Both the position numbers and the translations under genes were made by a program. The notes beneath the pieces are model-generated. The model was not told where the DNA came from, did not search any database, and saw only the letters and a program-made list of their open reading frames with translations. A stretch of DNA of 64,000 bases from positions 1 through 64,000 of the forward strand of contig CAVVYJ010000002.1 in the NCBI GenBank assembly GCA_963752495.1. Reading direction: 5' to 3'. This stretch comes from CAVVYJ01 sp963752495 (lineage in GTDB: Bacteria; Pseudomonadota; Gammaproteobacteria; Burkholderiales; Methylophilaceae). Below, piece by piece: positions 11,929 to 22,196 of this stretch; within the stretch, counting starts at the first letter, position 1, and the number at the start of each line of letters is the position of its first letter.

Positions 11929-12807
11929 TTAATGTTGAATTGATGAGGGCTTGTCACTCTCTTTATCGCTTCCTTCGTCATCGTCACGCGCCCAAAAAAA
12001 ACGATCCGGTATAAATTGTCCCATCCCCGGTCTAAATGCATTTTTAAGCGTCTGCCAGGTATATTCTTGTGCTTCCTGAATTGCTTCTTCCATCGTCAAG
12101 CCATGTGCCAAACAAGCTGCTATGGCACTGGTAAGCGTACAACCAGAGCCATGGTAACTACCAGACAAGCGCTCCCAATGATAAGCCTTTATCAGCCCAT
12201 TGTCAGTTTGAACATTCCCGCCATAAAGCGAATTAACCACATCTGTTGAGCGCTCATGTGTACCGGTAATCAACACGTACTCTGTGCCCATGGACAATAG
12301 TCGTTGTGCACACTCATCTAAAGAGGTATGTTTTACTTCATCGCCTTCATCGTAGAACGCCAATCGACGTGCTTCGAGACTGTTTGGTGTTATCAAGGTC
12401 GCTTGCGGAAATAATAGCTCGCACATCGCTGCTTGCATTTCTTCATTGGTAAGTTCATCGCCGCGCCCAGAAGTTAAAATCGGGTCAATCAGCAACGGTA
12501 CATCGGGATAATCTGCCATAATCTCTGCAATCACCGCGACATTCTCAACGCTACCAAGCAAGCCCAGCTTGAATGCAGCCACTTGTACATCTTCTAAAAT
12601 CGTCCGTGCTTGGTCATTTATCCAGTCGGCATCCAGCGGCATCACGCTATCAACGCCCACTGTATCTTGCACAGTAATGCCTGTGACAACAGACAAAGGG
12701 TGGCAGCCAATACTGGCCAAAGCCAAAATATCGGCCTGCAAGCCTGCGCCGCTGCTAGGGTCTGTGGCAGCAAAAGTCATAACACATGGTGGTGTGGGCG
12801 TCATCAA
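11929..12807 (-). CDS. thiD: Hydroxymethylpyrimidine/phosphomethylpyrimidine kinase
   Basis: Phosphorylates hydroxymethylpyrimidine twice to supply the pyrimidine half of thiamine. The ribokinase-like fold is shown by TFAATDPSSGAGLQADI at the N-terminus, PLLIDPILTSGRGDEL in the middle, the anion-hole segment GSGCTLTSAIAACLAHG with the catalytic Gly-Ser-Gly-Cys, and a conserved second half. At 292 residues it is a little longer than the usual 260-270, with a charged C-terminal tail (DDDEGSDKESDKPS). Two adjacent Met codons (12807, 12804) can serve as start. First gene of the probable thiD-thiE-hemL operon; the tRNA-Gly ends ten bases upstream. Confidence 0.94.
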   Translation of the reverse strand: MMTPTPPCVMTFAATDPSSGAGLQADILALASIGCHPLSVVTGITVQDTVGVDSVMPLDADWINDQARTILEDVQVAAFKLGLLGSVENVAVIAEIMADYPDVPLLIDPILTSGRGDELTNEEMQAAMCELLFPQATLITPNSLEARRLAFYDEGDEVKHTSLDECAQRLLSMGTEYVLITGTHERSTDVVNSLYGGNVQTDNGLIKAYHWERLSGSYHGSGCTLTSAIAACLAHGLTMEEAIQEAQEYTWQTLKNAFRPGMGQFIPDRFFWARDDDEGSDKESDKPSSIQH

Positions 12808-12816
12808 ATTCTCTCA

Positions 12817-12890
12817 TGGAGCGGGTGACGGGAATCGAACCCGCGCATCGAGCTTGGGAAGCTAGCGTTCTACCATTGAACTACACCCGC
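12817..12890 (-). tRNA. tRNA-Gly (anticodon CCC)
   Basis: A 74-base cloverleaf with encoded CCA (12819-12817). The 7-bp acceptor stem GCGGGTG/CACCCGC, the D arm GTTC/GAAC and the T arm with TTCGATT are all regular; the variable loop has four bases. The anticodon loop is TTCCCAA, giving anticodon CCC for GGG codons. One pair in the anticodon stem is a mismatch (U28 with C42). Discriminator base is U. Confidence 0.95.
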
Positions 12891-12920
12891 CTAAAGCCAT
12901 ATTTTACTTGGGGGAGTAGT

Positions 12921-12956
12921 AGTAAAGCAAAATATTTATAAATATTTTGCTTTACT
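12921..12956. repeat. Perfect 36-bp palindrome at the end of tpsA
   Basis: Two exact 18-base arms (12921-12938 and 12939-12956) meet without a loop. Composition is AT-rich except for AGTAAAGC at the outer arms. It lies four bases beyond the tpsA stop codon and 31 bases from the tRNA-Gly. It could act as a transcription terminator or mRNA-stabilising hairpin for tpsA, although it lacks the usual GC-rich stem. Confidence 0.8.
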
Positions 12957-12959
12957 TGC

Positions 12960-15900
12960 TTAAATGCAAACAGGCTTAACGCCTTTAGGAAGTTTGATGC
13001 CGAAATTAAATATGATAGAGGTATTTGGATTATTCAATTTTTTATCCTGATTAGCTTCGCAAGCTTCTGCAGCATTTTCAGTATCCGTTTCATCGCCTGC
13101 ACCAGGCGCAGCCACATTTAAAATTGCTAAGCTTTGAGTTGGTCGATCATTAATAGCCAATAAGCTCCCTAAACCTGCCGCGTCTCTTGGTGAGCCATTA
13201 CCTGATGCACCACCGCCTCCACCTGGAGCCAGAATTGCAAATGTGCTGCCGATATAATTGATAGTGTAGTTAGTACCCGCATCTAAGGTACCTTGGTTGA
13301 TTGCATAATTACCCACGGTTTCACCCGCAATACGGTCAAGTGCACCAGTAAACGCATCACCAGCAACCAGACCTAAGCCGCCAACCGTGAAAGCAAACGG
13401 TAGCGGATCAGCAGCGCCAAAAACCTTATTTTGTCCGGCGTTTGCGGTTACGCTAATCGCGCGTTGATTAATGATGCCAGTATTATCCGCTGCAAAAGTA
13501 ACCGCGTAATTGTTGCCACCATTACCATCAGTCACGCCTCCTGAAGCAGTAAGCGTTTTACCAGTACCTGCGTTTCTGTTATCAAACGTTTGGCTAAAGC
13601 TACCGGTATCACCTAAGACAATTGAGCCAGAAGTCAATGTTGGTGCACCTACAGAGCTCGTATTGCCATCATAGGTTTTTGTGTCCGCCGTAGCCGATAC
13701 CGTGATCGCGCGTTGATTGATTGTGCCTACATTACCTGTAGCATTTGGGCTTGCAAGTGTGTAACCAAACACTTGTTTTCCACCATTAGTCGCACCTGTG
13801 ATGCTAAGTGCATTAGAAGTTATGGTTTTTCCCGTTCCTGCATTTTTATCGTTATAAGTTGCGCTAGTAAACGCAGATAAATTCACAGTATCGCCATCAA
13901 TTGCACCAGACTGGCCTAAAGTAAGGCCGCCAATTGGTGCCGTTGTTGTGCCATCGTAGGTTTTTGTAGCGGTACCACTTAAGCTGGCTGTGATTGTAGG
14001 TGCAACGCTATATACAAAACCATTACCAGCGCCAGAAATTGAACCTGGGAATGTGGTGTTGTATTGTTTAAAATTTGATGCTGTTATTAAACCTGCACCC
14101 CGTGTATCGGCTGTAGGTGTAGTGGAATAAACCAACCAGCGACTACCTGCACCTGGGGTTATACCAAAATTACCTGTGTTAATGAAGTTCTGCGCTGCTG
14201 CTAGCCTGACCGAACTGCCGGAACCTGTACCTGTTGCCGTAATTGCGCCGCCGAGTGTTAAATCACCGCTGAGCGTTTGTGCAGTCATTGTTCTAACGGT
14301 TGACGCGTTAACCGTTAACGCATTTGCATCGACGATGCTGACATCACGTCCGCTTGCAATCGCTACACTGTTGAAATTGTTGCCTGTATTGTTGAGTGCA
14401 ACATCATTGCCTGCACCAGCTGTGATGCTGGTTGCCCCGCCCACCGTAACCGCGCCAGTTTGCGTGACTGCGCCAGCGCTCTGCAAGTTGTAAGTGCCAG
14501 TAACATTGCTTGTGCCGAGTTGGAGTGCGTTGACATCTCGCAAGCTCACGTTGTTGGCTGAAGTAATCGCCACATTGGCAAAGTTATTCGTAGCATTGGT
14601 TGCAGTGATGTTGCCACTACCTGTCGCCATCATCAGGCTGTTGCCAGATGCATTCACGCTATTTGCAAAAGTGATTGCACTATTGGTTGTATTCAGGTTA
14701 GTGGCCACACCTAATGTGACCGCGTCATTATAGGTTTGCACGCCGGTCGTCGTGACTGAGCCACCGTTAATCGTGGTTGTGCCACCAGCATTAGTGGTGA
14801 GTGACGTCAAAGCTAAGGTATTGCCTATAGCGCCGTTGAGTGTGGTTGCGGCAGTCGTGTTGATAGCCAGCGTTTGGCCAGCGCCACTTGAATTGATAGT
14901 GCCGCCAAAAGTGACGTTGCCACTGGAAACGCCGCCAGTACCCACTGTGGTAGCAATGGTAGTATTTGCAGACAATAATGAATTGCCATTCACGTTAACA
15001 TTAGCACCGTTGCCGCCCACACCTGCGCCTGTTCTAGCGCCGCCAGAAGCGGTAATATTATTGTGCGTGATAGTGCTCCCCGCTCCGGAGGAAAGTGTAA
15101 CTACTGCGCCAGAACCTCCGTTCTGATTGGTTCCCAGCCCAGCACTACCAGAGCTGGTAATTGCGCTGATAACCACGTTTCCACCCGCGTTAATGCTCAC
15201 TGAGCCGGCATTTCTGCCTGCATTGCCAGTTAAGCTGGTACCCCCGGCACTGTTGGTAGTGCCGTTCACAGAGACATTGCCGAGTGCTGAAACATTGATA
15301 CTGCCACCATGCCCCAAAGTGCCACCCTGCGTGGATAGAGCAGTAGTGGTGACATTGCCAACGGCTGCATTGTTAGTGACATTAATCGCTCCGGTAGAAC
15401 CCCCGCTACCAGTGCCAGTTGCATTGCCGTTGCGCGCGGTAATTGTTGTAGTGGTGATATTGCCGCTGGAGTTATTGGTTAAACCTATTGAACCTGCATT
15501 ACCACCGTTGCCATTCGTGGCGGTAGCGTTGCCACCACTTGCGGCAATCGTTGTGGTAGTAATGCCGGTAGTAGCGTTAATGCTAACATTAGCAGCATTA
15601 CCGCCATTTTGGCTTGTACCCACGCCAGCACTACCATTTGCAGCCACTGTCGTTGTATTTACAGTTCCACCAGAATTGATATTAATCGCACCTGCATTGC
15701 GTCCGGCGTTCCCTGTCAGTGCGGTACCGCCACTTGAGGAAATTGTCGTCGTCGTAATATTGCCACTGGCTGTTGTTAAACTAATAGCGCCGCCGTTGCC
15801 GTTATTAGCACCTGCGGTACTCAACGCCCCGGTCGTTAATATGCCTGATGCATTATTTGTAACATTGATTGACCCTATTGCCCCACCAGCCCCAGTACCT

Positions 15901-18125
15901 ATCGCGTTTCCGTTACGCGCTGTTAAAGCACCCGCCCAATATTGCCAGCCGTGTTATTAATCAGTGTAATTGTGCCTGCGTTACCGCCATTGGCAATGCC
16001 AGTACCTGCATTGCCGCCCGAGCTGGTGATTGCACCAACACTAATACCATTGCTACTGGTGATAGCAACGCTACCTGCATTACCACCAGTTTGGTTTGCA
16101 CCATTGCCATTGCTACCATTCGCAGAAATTGCACCGGTTGTGGTGAACCCGCCTGTATTAATAGTAATTGCGCCGCCATTTCGACCTACTGTGCCTGCGC
16201 CAGCCGTACCGCCATTGGCAGTTATAGTGGCAGCACCCAGATTCGTCAGGCCGCTAGAAGAAATACTTATATTTCCCGCATTACCGTTAGCTGCACCAGT
16301 AGCCGCGATATTGCCAGCAAACCGTAAAATAGTTGCGCCAGCAATCGTGATGCCTCCAGCTCGAGAAGTAATATTGCCGCCAATCACTAAATCACCAAAA
16401 CCGTTAGTGTTGGAGTCAGCAATTACACGAACGCTTCCTGTGCCATTAGCAGTAACAGCAGCGTTGATATTAATATCGCTTATAGCTTCTAGACGAATGC
16501 TACCTGTACCGCTGGTGGTAACGGCTGCATTAACATTGATATTATTACCTGCCTCTAATCGAATACTATTGTTAGCATTCATGGTAAGTGCGTTGGCAAT
16601 TGTAATGTTATTTGTCGCTTGAAAAAACGCTTCTGAAAAACCAACAATATCTGAAATTTGCACGATTGTATTCGCGGGCCCGTCGCCAAAAGCCAAATCT
16701 GGCGTACCGTTCGCGTTATTTGGCGGTGAAGCTTGTGTTGTGGTATTAAATGTTATGTCAGTCGGATCTAATAAAAATTGCCCACCTATGCCGTTACGTG
16801 CAGACAAATCCACATGCCCAATAAAATCTAATGTCTGCTTGCCTGAAACCTCTACAAAACCTCCGTTGCCACTATTGGACCGCCTTTGGCCGAGATATTG
16901 CCGTAATAACGTGTAATTTGATCCGCCCATACAATCGCTTTGCCACCATTGCCGGTATTATTAGCATCCACGTGAATGCTGGCATCTTTATCAACATAGG
17001 TCGTGCGCGAATTGTAGACTTCTGAGTTTTTGCCTTGATAATCGCCACCTACTAAAACATTACCACCGCCTGCATCGCCAGATGCATTAGGTTTGCACCT
17101 TTAAATAAGGCCACTTGTTCACCAGTGACCTCTATGTTTCCACCAGTGTTTTCAGCTTGGTTTCCAGTTGCGCTCAAAGTACCGCTCACGCTTACTTTGG
17201 CGTTGTCGCCACCTTCTAGGCGAATCACGCCATTGCGTTCAACCAGACTATTGGCTTGCACAATACCTGAAACATTCACCGCTGAACTACGAGAATTAGT
17301 TGCAAGCTGCACTGCACCACCATCCGCTTGAATCGTGCCAGTTTGCTCCACCAAAGCGTTCAAAGCATCGCCGCTCAATTTAGCTTTTACTAAGCCGTTG
17401 CCGTAAAAATCCAGCATTGCAGATTGTGCAGACCCCATGACCACACTGCCGTTATTAGCAGTTAAAGTACCGCTATTTTTAACCTCATTACCCAGCAAAA
17501 CAATATAGCCACCATCTGCGGCTTTTATCACACCCTGATTAACAACGCTGCCGGTGCCGGCATCCGCATTAAATTGATAACGCCCACCTAAAAAATCTGC
17601 ATTCGAGATATTCATGCTAGTAGCGACCAAACTACCCACATCAACTTGTGCACCTTGCCCAAATAGCACGCCATTTGGATTCACCAAAAACAAACTACCT
17701 GTTGCATTCAGGCTGCCATAAATTTGCGAGGCTTCTGGCCCGACAACACGAAACAGAGCCACCCCTTGATTAGGTTGCAATAGTTGAACGGACTCATTAG
17801 AAGCGATGCCGAACGATTGCCAGTTAGCAATTAGTTGTCTTGACCCTTGGTTGATACTAAGATTATTCCCAGTAGTTTGAAATGTTGCCTGTCCAAATTG
17901 AACATCGGCACCTGAGGGCAACGCATAGACAGTTCCTGACGCTACAAACAATTGACCAAGCGCGAGGCATACAGCCAATTTTTTTAATCTAGGCAAAAGC
18001 GTAGCCACAGGTGATTTACCCTGCGACACACCTTTTGATTTACCACAAGCTTTTGCAAACTCGGCAACTGCTTGCCACATTTGCACACTTTGGTTAAATA
18101 CTAAACGATAATTACGATTCATCAT
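12960..18125 (-). CDS. Two-partner secretion exoprotein, filamentous haemagglutinin-like (TpsA; three frameshifts)
   Basis: A very large secreted beta-helix protein, about 1720 residues when repaired. The start MMNRNYRLVFNQSVQMWQAV is an extended signal peptide (ESPR). The TPS secretion domain follows, with VQFGQATFQTTGNNLSINQG, IYGSLNATGSLFLVNPNGVL and the NPNG motif. The middle is a long Gly/Asn/Thr-rich repeat region (GNITTTTISSSGG type), and the C-terminal third holds two YDG-type domains (KTYDGTTTA, KTYDGNTSS) and an MBG-like domain. The end carries a Cys-X30-Cys-Ile terminus. Frames break near 17089-17093, 16875-16884 and 15931-15937, each lacking one base; conserved text continues across every break. 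The start overlaps the tpsB stop as TAATG. Adhesion is the usual role (inference). Confidence 0.88.
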
Positions 18126-19843
18126 TAAAACTCTTTTTGAATTTGTCCCCAAAATCGGGTTTCGTTTTCTGCGTCTGCACCCTCAAAATCTCGGTTTTGA
18201 TGCGATGCGGTCACGCTTAACTGCCAATCTTTTTTAAACAAAAAATCCATGCCAAAACCAGCATGTATGGATTTCACATGGTTATCATTGCTTAATGCAT
18301 TTTCGTTAACTTTGCCCCAACCTGCATCCATAAATGCATATGGGCTAACCTCTACAAGCAATAAGCTTGCCAGTGATTGATTTGCAGGGATTCTTTTCCG
18401 AATCTCAGCACTCGCCATAAACCCACTGTCGGCAAGACTTGGTAACTCGGCAAATGCACGCCAACGATTAATGCCGCCGATAGAAAACTTTTCTACGCTA
18501 TCCAAATTTTTATTTGCTGCTTGATAATCTGCCCGCAAGGCAAGACTGACGCCGTTTTTAAAGTATTGAATACGCGATGCAACGAGGTTGTATTTCACAA
18601 AATTACCTTCGGTTTTAGCGCTTGTTTCATCCAGCGTTTCTGCAAAATCATTTTTAAAATTCACCCGGCCAGCATGAATATTAATACCCAGCTGGTTATT
18701 TGCCTCACCTGAATCATCAAGCCAATCACCAAAAAGACCTAGGTCAAACCCGTTGATTTCTCGTCGATTTTTTAATGCAAATGCAGAAACTTCATCATTC
18801 ACTTTTTTATGAGAACCAGCAAATCTTGCCGTTAATCCATGTTGTGCATTGCGCACAATGGGTTGATCTAACCCAAAATTAAAGTATTGGCTATCGCCTT
18901 TTGCCTTTAGTGCCTCGAACTCACCGCCCAGTTTGTAATCCACATAGTTGTAACTCAAACTCAGCAACGTGCCCGACGCATGCACTGGCGTGAAGTAAGC
19001 CAATTGTAGTCCGCGTTGCCCTTCATCGTTCGAACGTTTTAGGTTTAAACTAAGCTGGTCACCCACACCTAAAGGATTGTTGAATCTCACGCCCGCTAGC
19101 GCGACTTCACGCCCGGTAAAGCGGTTGCCATAAGTGTTTCCTGCTACATAAGCGCTCAAGCGTGGTAAAGGTTGAAGTTCAATTTCAACATCAGTGCTAC
19201 CCACCTCTTCTCCAGGATTAAGTTGTGCACTTGCACGCATGGCTGGCAAAGAATTTAGCAAGGTAACATTGCGAACTAAATTATTGTCACTTACCGAGTC
19301 GCTCCGCTCTAGGCGATATGCCGCCATCTTTTTTAAAAATTCTGCATTCAGGTTTTCGGTACCATTTAATTTCATCTCGCCTAAATTACCTTCCAAGATG
19401 GCGATTTCAACAGCGTTTTCGTTAATCTCTTGCGCAGGTAAATAAGCCTGCGCCAAAAAATAGCCATTCTTTCGATAATGGTCAGTAATCACTTTTGTGG
19501 CTTCATTGAGCTCCTTCAAGCCAATTTCACGCTTGGTGTAAGTGCTTACCAACCCGCTCAACACCGTATTCGTGAATACTTTATTTCCGCTGAAAGTAAA
19601 TGTTTGGATGATTAACTTGATTTCTTTCTCGCTTGCACTAGGACGATAAGCAGGCTTTTCCTGCTGTTTCACCTCAGCAGGCGCAACATTTGGCGGCGGT
19701 AAAACGGACTCGGGGCGCGGAATATTGGCAGAATCGGGCAGAACGGGCGCCGCCTCACTCATCATCGCGATACAATAAAGAGATAAGCTTGCCAAAGCTA
19801 AATTCAATGCCTTTTTGTAGGCTAATTTATTTATTAAAAACAT
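18125..19843 (-). CDS. Two-partner secretion outer-membrane transporter (TpsB, ShlB/FhaC family)
   Basis: A 572-residue outer-membrane protein that exports the TpsA partner encoded immediately downstream. The N-terminal signal segment is NLALASLSLYCIAMMSEAAP, followed by a Pro-rich linker and a POTRA domain (IIQTFTFSGNKVFTNTVLSG...YRKNGYFLAQAYLPAQEI), and then the 16-strand barrel. The conserved barrel motif is present as FSIGGINRWRAF, a variant of the VRGY/VRAY loop motif, and the last strand ends in phenylalanine (WGQIQKEF), as needed for BAM assembly. The frame is intact, unlike its substrate gene. Stop and tpsA start overlap (TAATG), so both are translated from one mRNA. Confidence 0.93.
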   Translation of the reverse strand: MFLINKLAYKKALNLALASLSLYCIAMMSEAAPVLPDSANIPRPESVLPPPNVAPAEVKQQEKPAYRPSASEKEIKLIIQTFTFSGNKVFTNTVLSGLVSTYTKREIGLKELNEATKVITDHYRKNGYFLAQAYLPAQEINENAVEIAILEGNLGEMKLNGTENLNAEFLKKMAAYRLERSDSVSDNNLVRNVTLLNSLPAMRASAQLNPGEEVGSTDVEIELQPLPRLSAYVAGNTYGNRFTGREVALAGVRFNNPLGVGDQLSLNLKRSNDEGQRGLQLAYFTPVHASGTLLSLSYNYVDYKLGGEFEALKAKGDSQYFNFGLDQPIVRNAQHGLTARFAGSHKKVNDEVSAFALKNRREINGFDLGLFGDWLDDSGEANNQLGINIHAGRVNFKNDFAETLDETSAKTEGNFVKYNLVASRIQYFKNGVSLALRADYQAANKNLDSVEKFSIGGINRWRAFAELPSLADSGFMASAEIRKRIPANQSLASLLLVEVSPYAFMDAGWGKVNENALSNDNHVKSIHAGFGMDFLFKKDWQLSVTASHQNRDFEGADAENETRFWGQIQKEF

Positions 19844-19893
19844 GGGGTTATATTACATTAATAATAATTTAAATTAAAGTTATATTTAATTTT

Positions 19894-22086
19894 CTAGAAT
19901 TCCAAAGGGTCAATATCCAATGCCCAGCGAATTTTTGAATTTACTTTTTCTGCCCGTAGTTGTGGCATCAGTATTTTTAGAAGCCTCTGCAAGGCCTGTC
20001 TACTGGGTGCTTGCAGCATCAGGTGTCCGCGCTCCATGCTTTTTAAACGTTCCATTTGTGGGCGTACGGGGTCATAAATCATGACTTCTGTGGAAACAGC
20101 GCGGGCCATATTGGCAGCACTATTTAAAAATTTCGCAACTTGCGCATAATCGTTCGCCTCTGCTTTTAGCAATGCAAAATAAGTCGTTGGCGGAAACTGC
20201 ATCGTTGCACGTTCGTTTAAAAGCTCATCGGCATATGCTGCGTAGTCTTGTTGTTTAAGCGCATGAAATAAAGCATGTTGCGGAAAAGCCGTTTGTATCA
20301 ACACTTCGCCGGCAATTTCTGCGCGACCCGCACGCCCGGATACCTGCATAAGTTGCGCGAACAAACGCTCGCTCGCTCGGAAATCTGGACTAAACAGCGC
20401 AGTATCCGTATCAATCACACCCACCAACGTTAAATGCGGAAAATCGTGACCCTTGGCTAGCATTTGTGTGCCAACCAAAATATCAATCTCCTTGTTCTGC
20501 ACTTGGGTGAGTAATGCAGTGAGCGCATCTTTATTACGCACGCTATCTCGATCAACCCTTGCAATTCTTGCAGCGGGGAACATGGTAGCAAGTGTTTGCT
20601 GCAAGCGCTGCGTAGCTTGACCAATTGGACTTACATCAGGATTGCCGCAACTCGGGCATTGCAAAGGAATTTTTTGCTCATGCCCACAATGGTGGCATTT
20701 AAGACGTTTTTCACTTAGATGTACCACCAGCCTTGCCGAACAACGCGTACATGATGCAATCCATTGACAAGCGCCACAATGAAGCACGGGCGCATATCCG
20801 CGGCGATTGATAAAAAGCAAACTTTGCTGGTCACGTTTTAGGCGTTCTCCTATAGCTTGAATCAAAATAGGGCTTAAACCATTTTCTGTTGGCGATTTTT
20901 CAATATCAATCGTATGAATTTTGGGCAACTGTGCATTTTCGACTGCACGCTCTTTCAAGGTGAGTAGGCCATATTGGCTTTTTTTAGCCATATGCCAGCT
21001 TTCCAGCGATGGCGTTGCACTACCCATTACAATCGGAATATTAAGTTGTTTAGCGCGCACCATCGCAACATCGCGCGCATGGTAGCGCATGCCGTCTTGC
21101 TGTTTGTAGGAGCCATCATGCTCTTCATCTATTACAATAATTTTCAGATGTGGCATTGGCGTAAAAACGCTCAAGCGCGTGCCAATTACAATTTTTGCCG
21201 CGCCTGTACTTGCCGCAAGCCAGTTTTGTAAGCGCTCACTCTCGCTCAAACTACTGTGCAAAGTCACCAGTGGAAAATTGGATAAGCGACTTCTGAAACG
21301 TGCTTCGAGCTGCGGCGTTAAATTGATTTCGGGTACAAGGATAAGGGCTTGCGCATCTTTTTCCATCAAAATTTTTTGTAGCAACTGAATATAGACTTCG
21401 GTTTTGCCACTGCCCGTTATGCCATACAATAACCAGGGCTTAAAACCCGTTTCGTGCAAAATAGTCGAAATCGCCTGTTGTTGATCATTGTTCAGGCTTG
21501 GCTCAATGTTTGATGAACGTAACGATGGCTTGATTGCAATCACTTCAGTTTCTGTAATCCAACCCAGCGCTTTAAGTTGTGCAATCGCTTTGCGCCAACC
21601 GGAAGATATTTCAGACAAAGTATTGGCATCCATGCCAGCATCCCCATGGATATTGGCTTGTAGGGCATTTGCTATTTTGTGAAAAACGATTTGTTTTTTA
21701 GGAATTTCGTCCAAATTAGCATTTGCATTTAGCGCGTACACAAAACTCTTGCGCGTCACCGCAGGTTTAATTTGCCGCAAGCGCAAAGGTAGTGCTGAAA
21801 TCAGTGTTTGTCCCAGTGGGTAATGATAGTAATCGGCACAGAACTTAAGCAATTTAAAAATTTTAGTATCAAACACAACATCATCAAATATGTGAATGAC
21901 TGGCTTAAGCTTTTCCTGTGGCACATCGGAAGTATGTGCGATTTCCATCACAATGCCGACCATATTACGCCCAGCAAAACTCACCACCGCACGGGCGCCA
22001 ACGCGGGCTGCAAAGCCATTACCCGTGTAATCGAACAAGCGATTAAGCGGTACATCGAGCGCAATTTTGAGTATTTCAGCTTGCAT
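19894..22086 (-). CDS. priA: Primosomal protein N' (replication restart helicase PriA)
   Basis: Restarts stalled replication forks by loading the replisome away from oriC. The N-terminal DNA-binding domain is followed by the helicase core: Walker A in LLYGITGSGKTEVYIQLLQ, the DEEHDGSYKQ box, GSATPSLESW, and the zinc-binding cysteines in CGACQWIASCTRCS and CHHCGHEQKIPLQCPSCGN. The C-terminal motif GRAGRAEIAGEVLIQT (motif VI) is complete. ATG 22086 is preferred to the TTG eight codons upstream. It is 110 bases from and divergent to argS. Length (730 residues) and frame are normal. Confidence 0.96.
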   Translation of the reverse strand: MQAEILKIALDVPLNRLFDYTGNGFAARVGARAVVSFAGRNMVGIVMEIAHTSDVPQEKLKPVIHIFDDVVFDTKIFKLLKFCADYYHYPLGQTLISALPLRLRQIKPAVTRKSFVYALNANANLDEIPKKQIVFHKIANALQANIHGDAGMDANTLSEISSGWRKAIAQLKALGWITETEVIAIKPSLRSSNIEPSLNNDQQQAISTILHETGFKPWLLYGITGSGKTEVYIQLLQKILMEKDAQALILVPEINLTPQLEARFRSRLSNFPLVTLHSSLSESERLQNWLAASTGAAKIVIGTRLSVFTPMPHLKIIVIDEEHDGSYKQQDGMRYHARDVAMVRAKQLNIPIVMGSATPSLESWHMAKKSQYGLLTLKERAVENAQLPKIHTIDIEKSPTENGLSPILIQAIGERLKRDQQSLLFINRRGYAPVLHCGACQWIASCTRCSARLVVHLSEKRLKCHHCGHEQKIPLQCPSCGNPDVSPIGQATQRLQQTLATMFPAARIARVDRDSVRNKDALTALLTQVQNKEIDILVGTQMLAKGHDFPHLTLVGVIDTDTALFSPDFRASERLFAQLMQVSGRAGRAEIAGEVLIQTAFPQHALFHALKQQDYAAYADELLNERATMQFPPTTYFALLKAEANDYAQVAKFLNSAANMARAVSTEVMIYDPVRPQMERLKSMERGHLMLQAPSRQALQRLLKILMPQLRAEKVNSKIRWALDIDPLEF

Positions 22087-22196
22087 GAAATTGACGTGAG
22101 TGAGTTGCAAATAGGTTAAAATAGCATTTTGATTGATTTTCAGCCCGAACTCTATTTAATTTGTAATAACCCGTTAATTTGCCAAAACCTTAAGCC

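Noticed and set aside
12808..12816. TPP riboswitch before thiD
   Set aside because: The gap to the tRNA is only about ten bases and the tRNA occupies the region; none of the conserved riboswitch segments is present.
14176..15126. Consecutive long plus-strand frames of 79-124 residues
   Set aside because: Shadows of the repetitive tpsA gene on the other strand, caused by lack of stop codons in the complement of Gly/Asn/Thr repeats.
15127..15960. A 277-residue plus-strand frame rich in Pro, Val and Ala
   Set aside because: It lies antisense to the repeat region of tpsA and simply mirrors its biased codons; no ribosome site or known motif.
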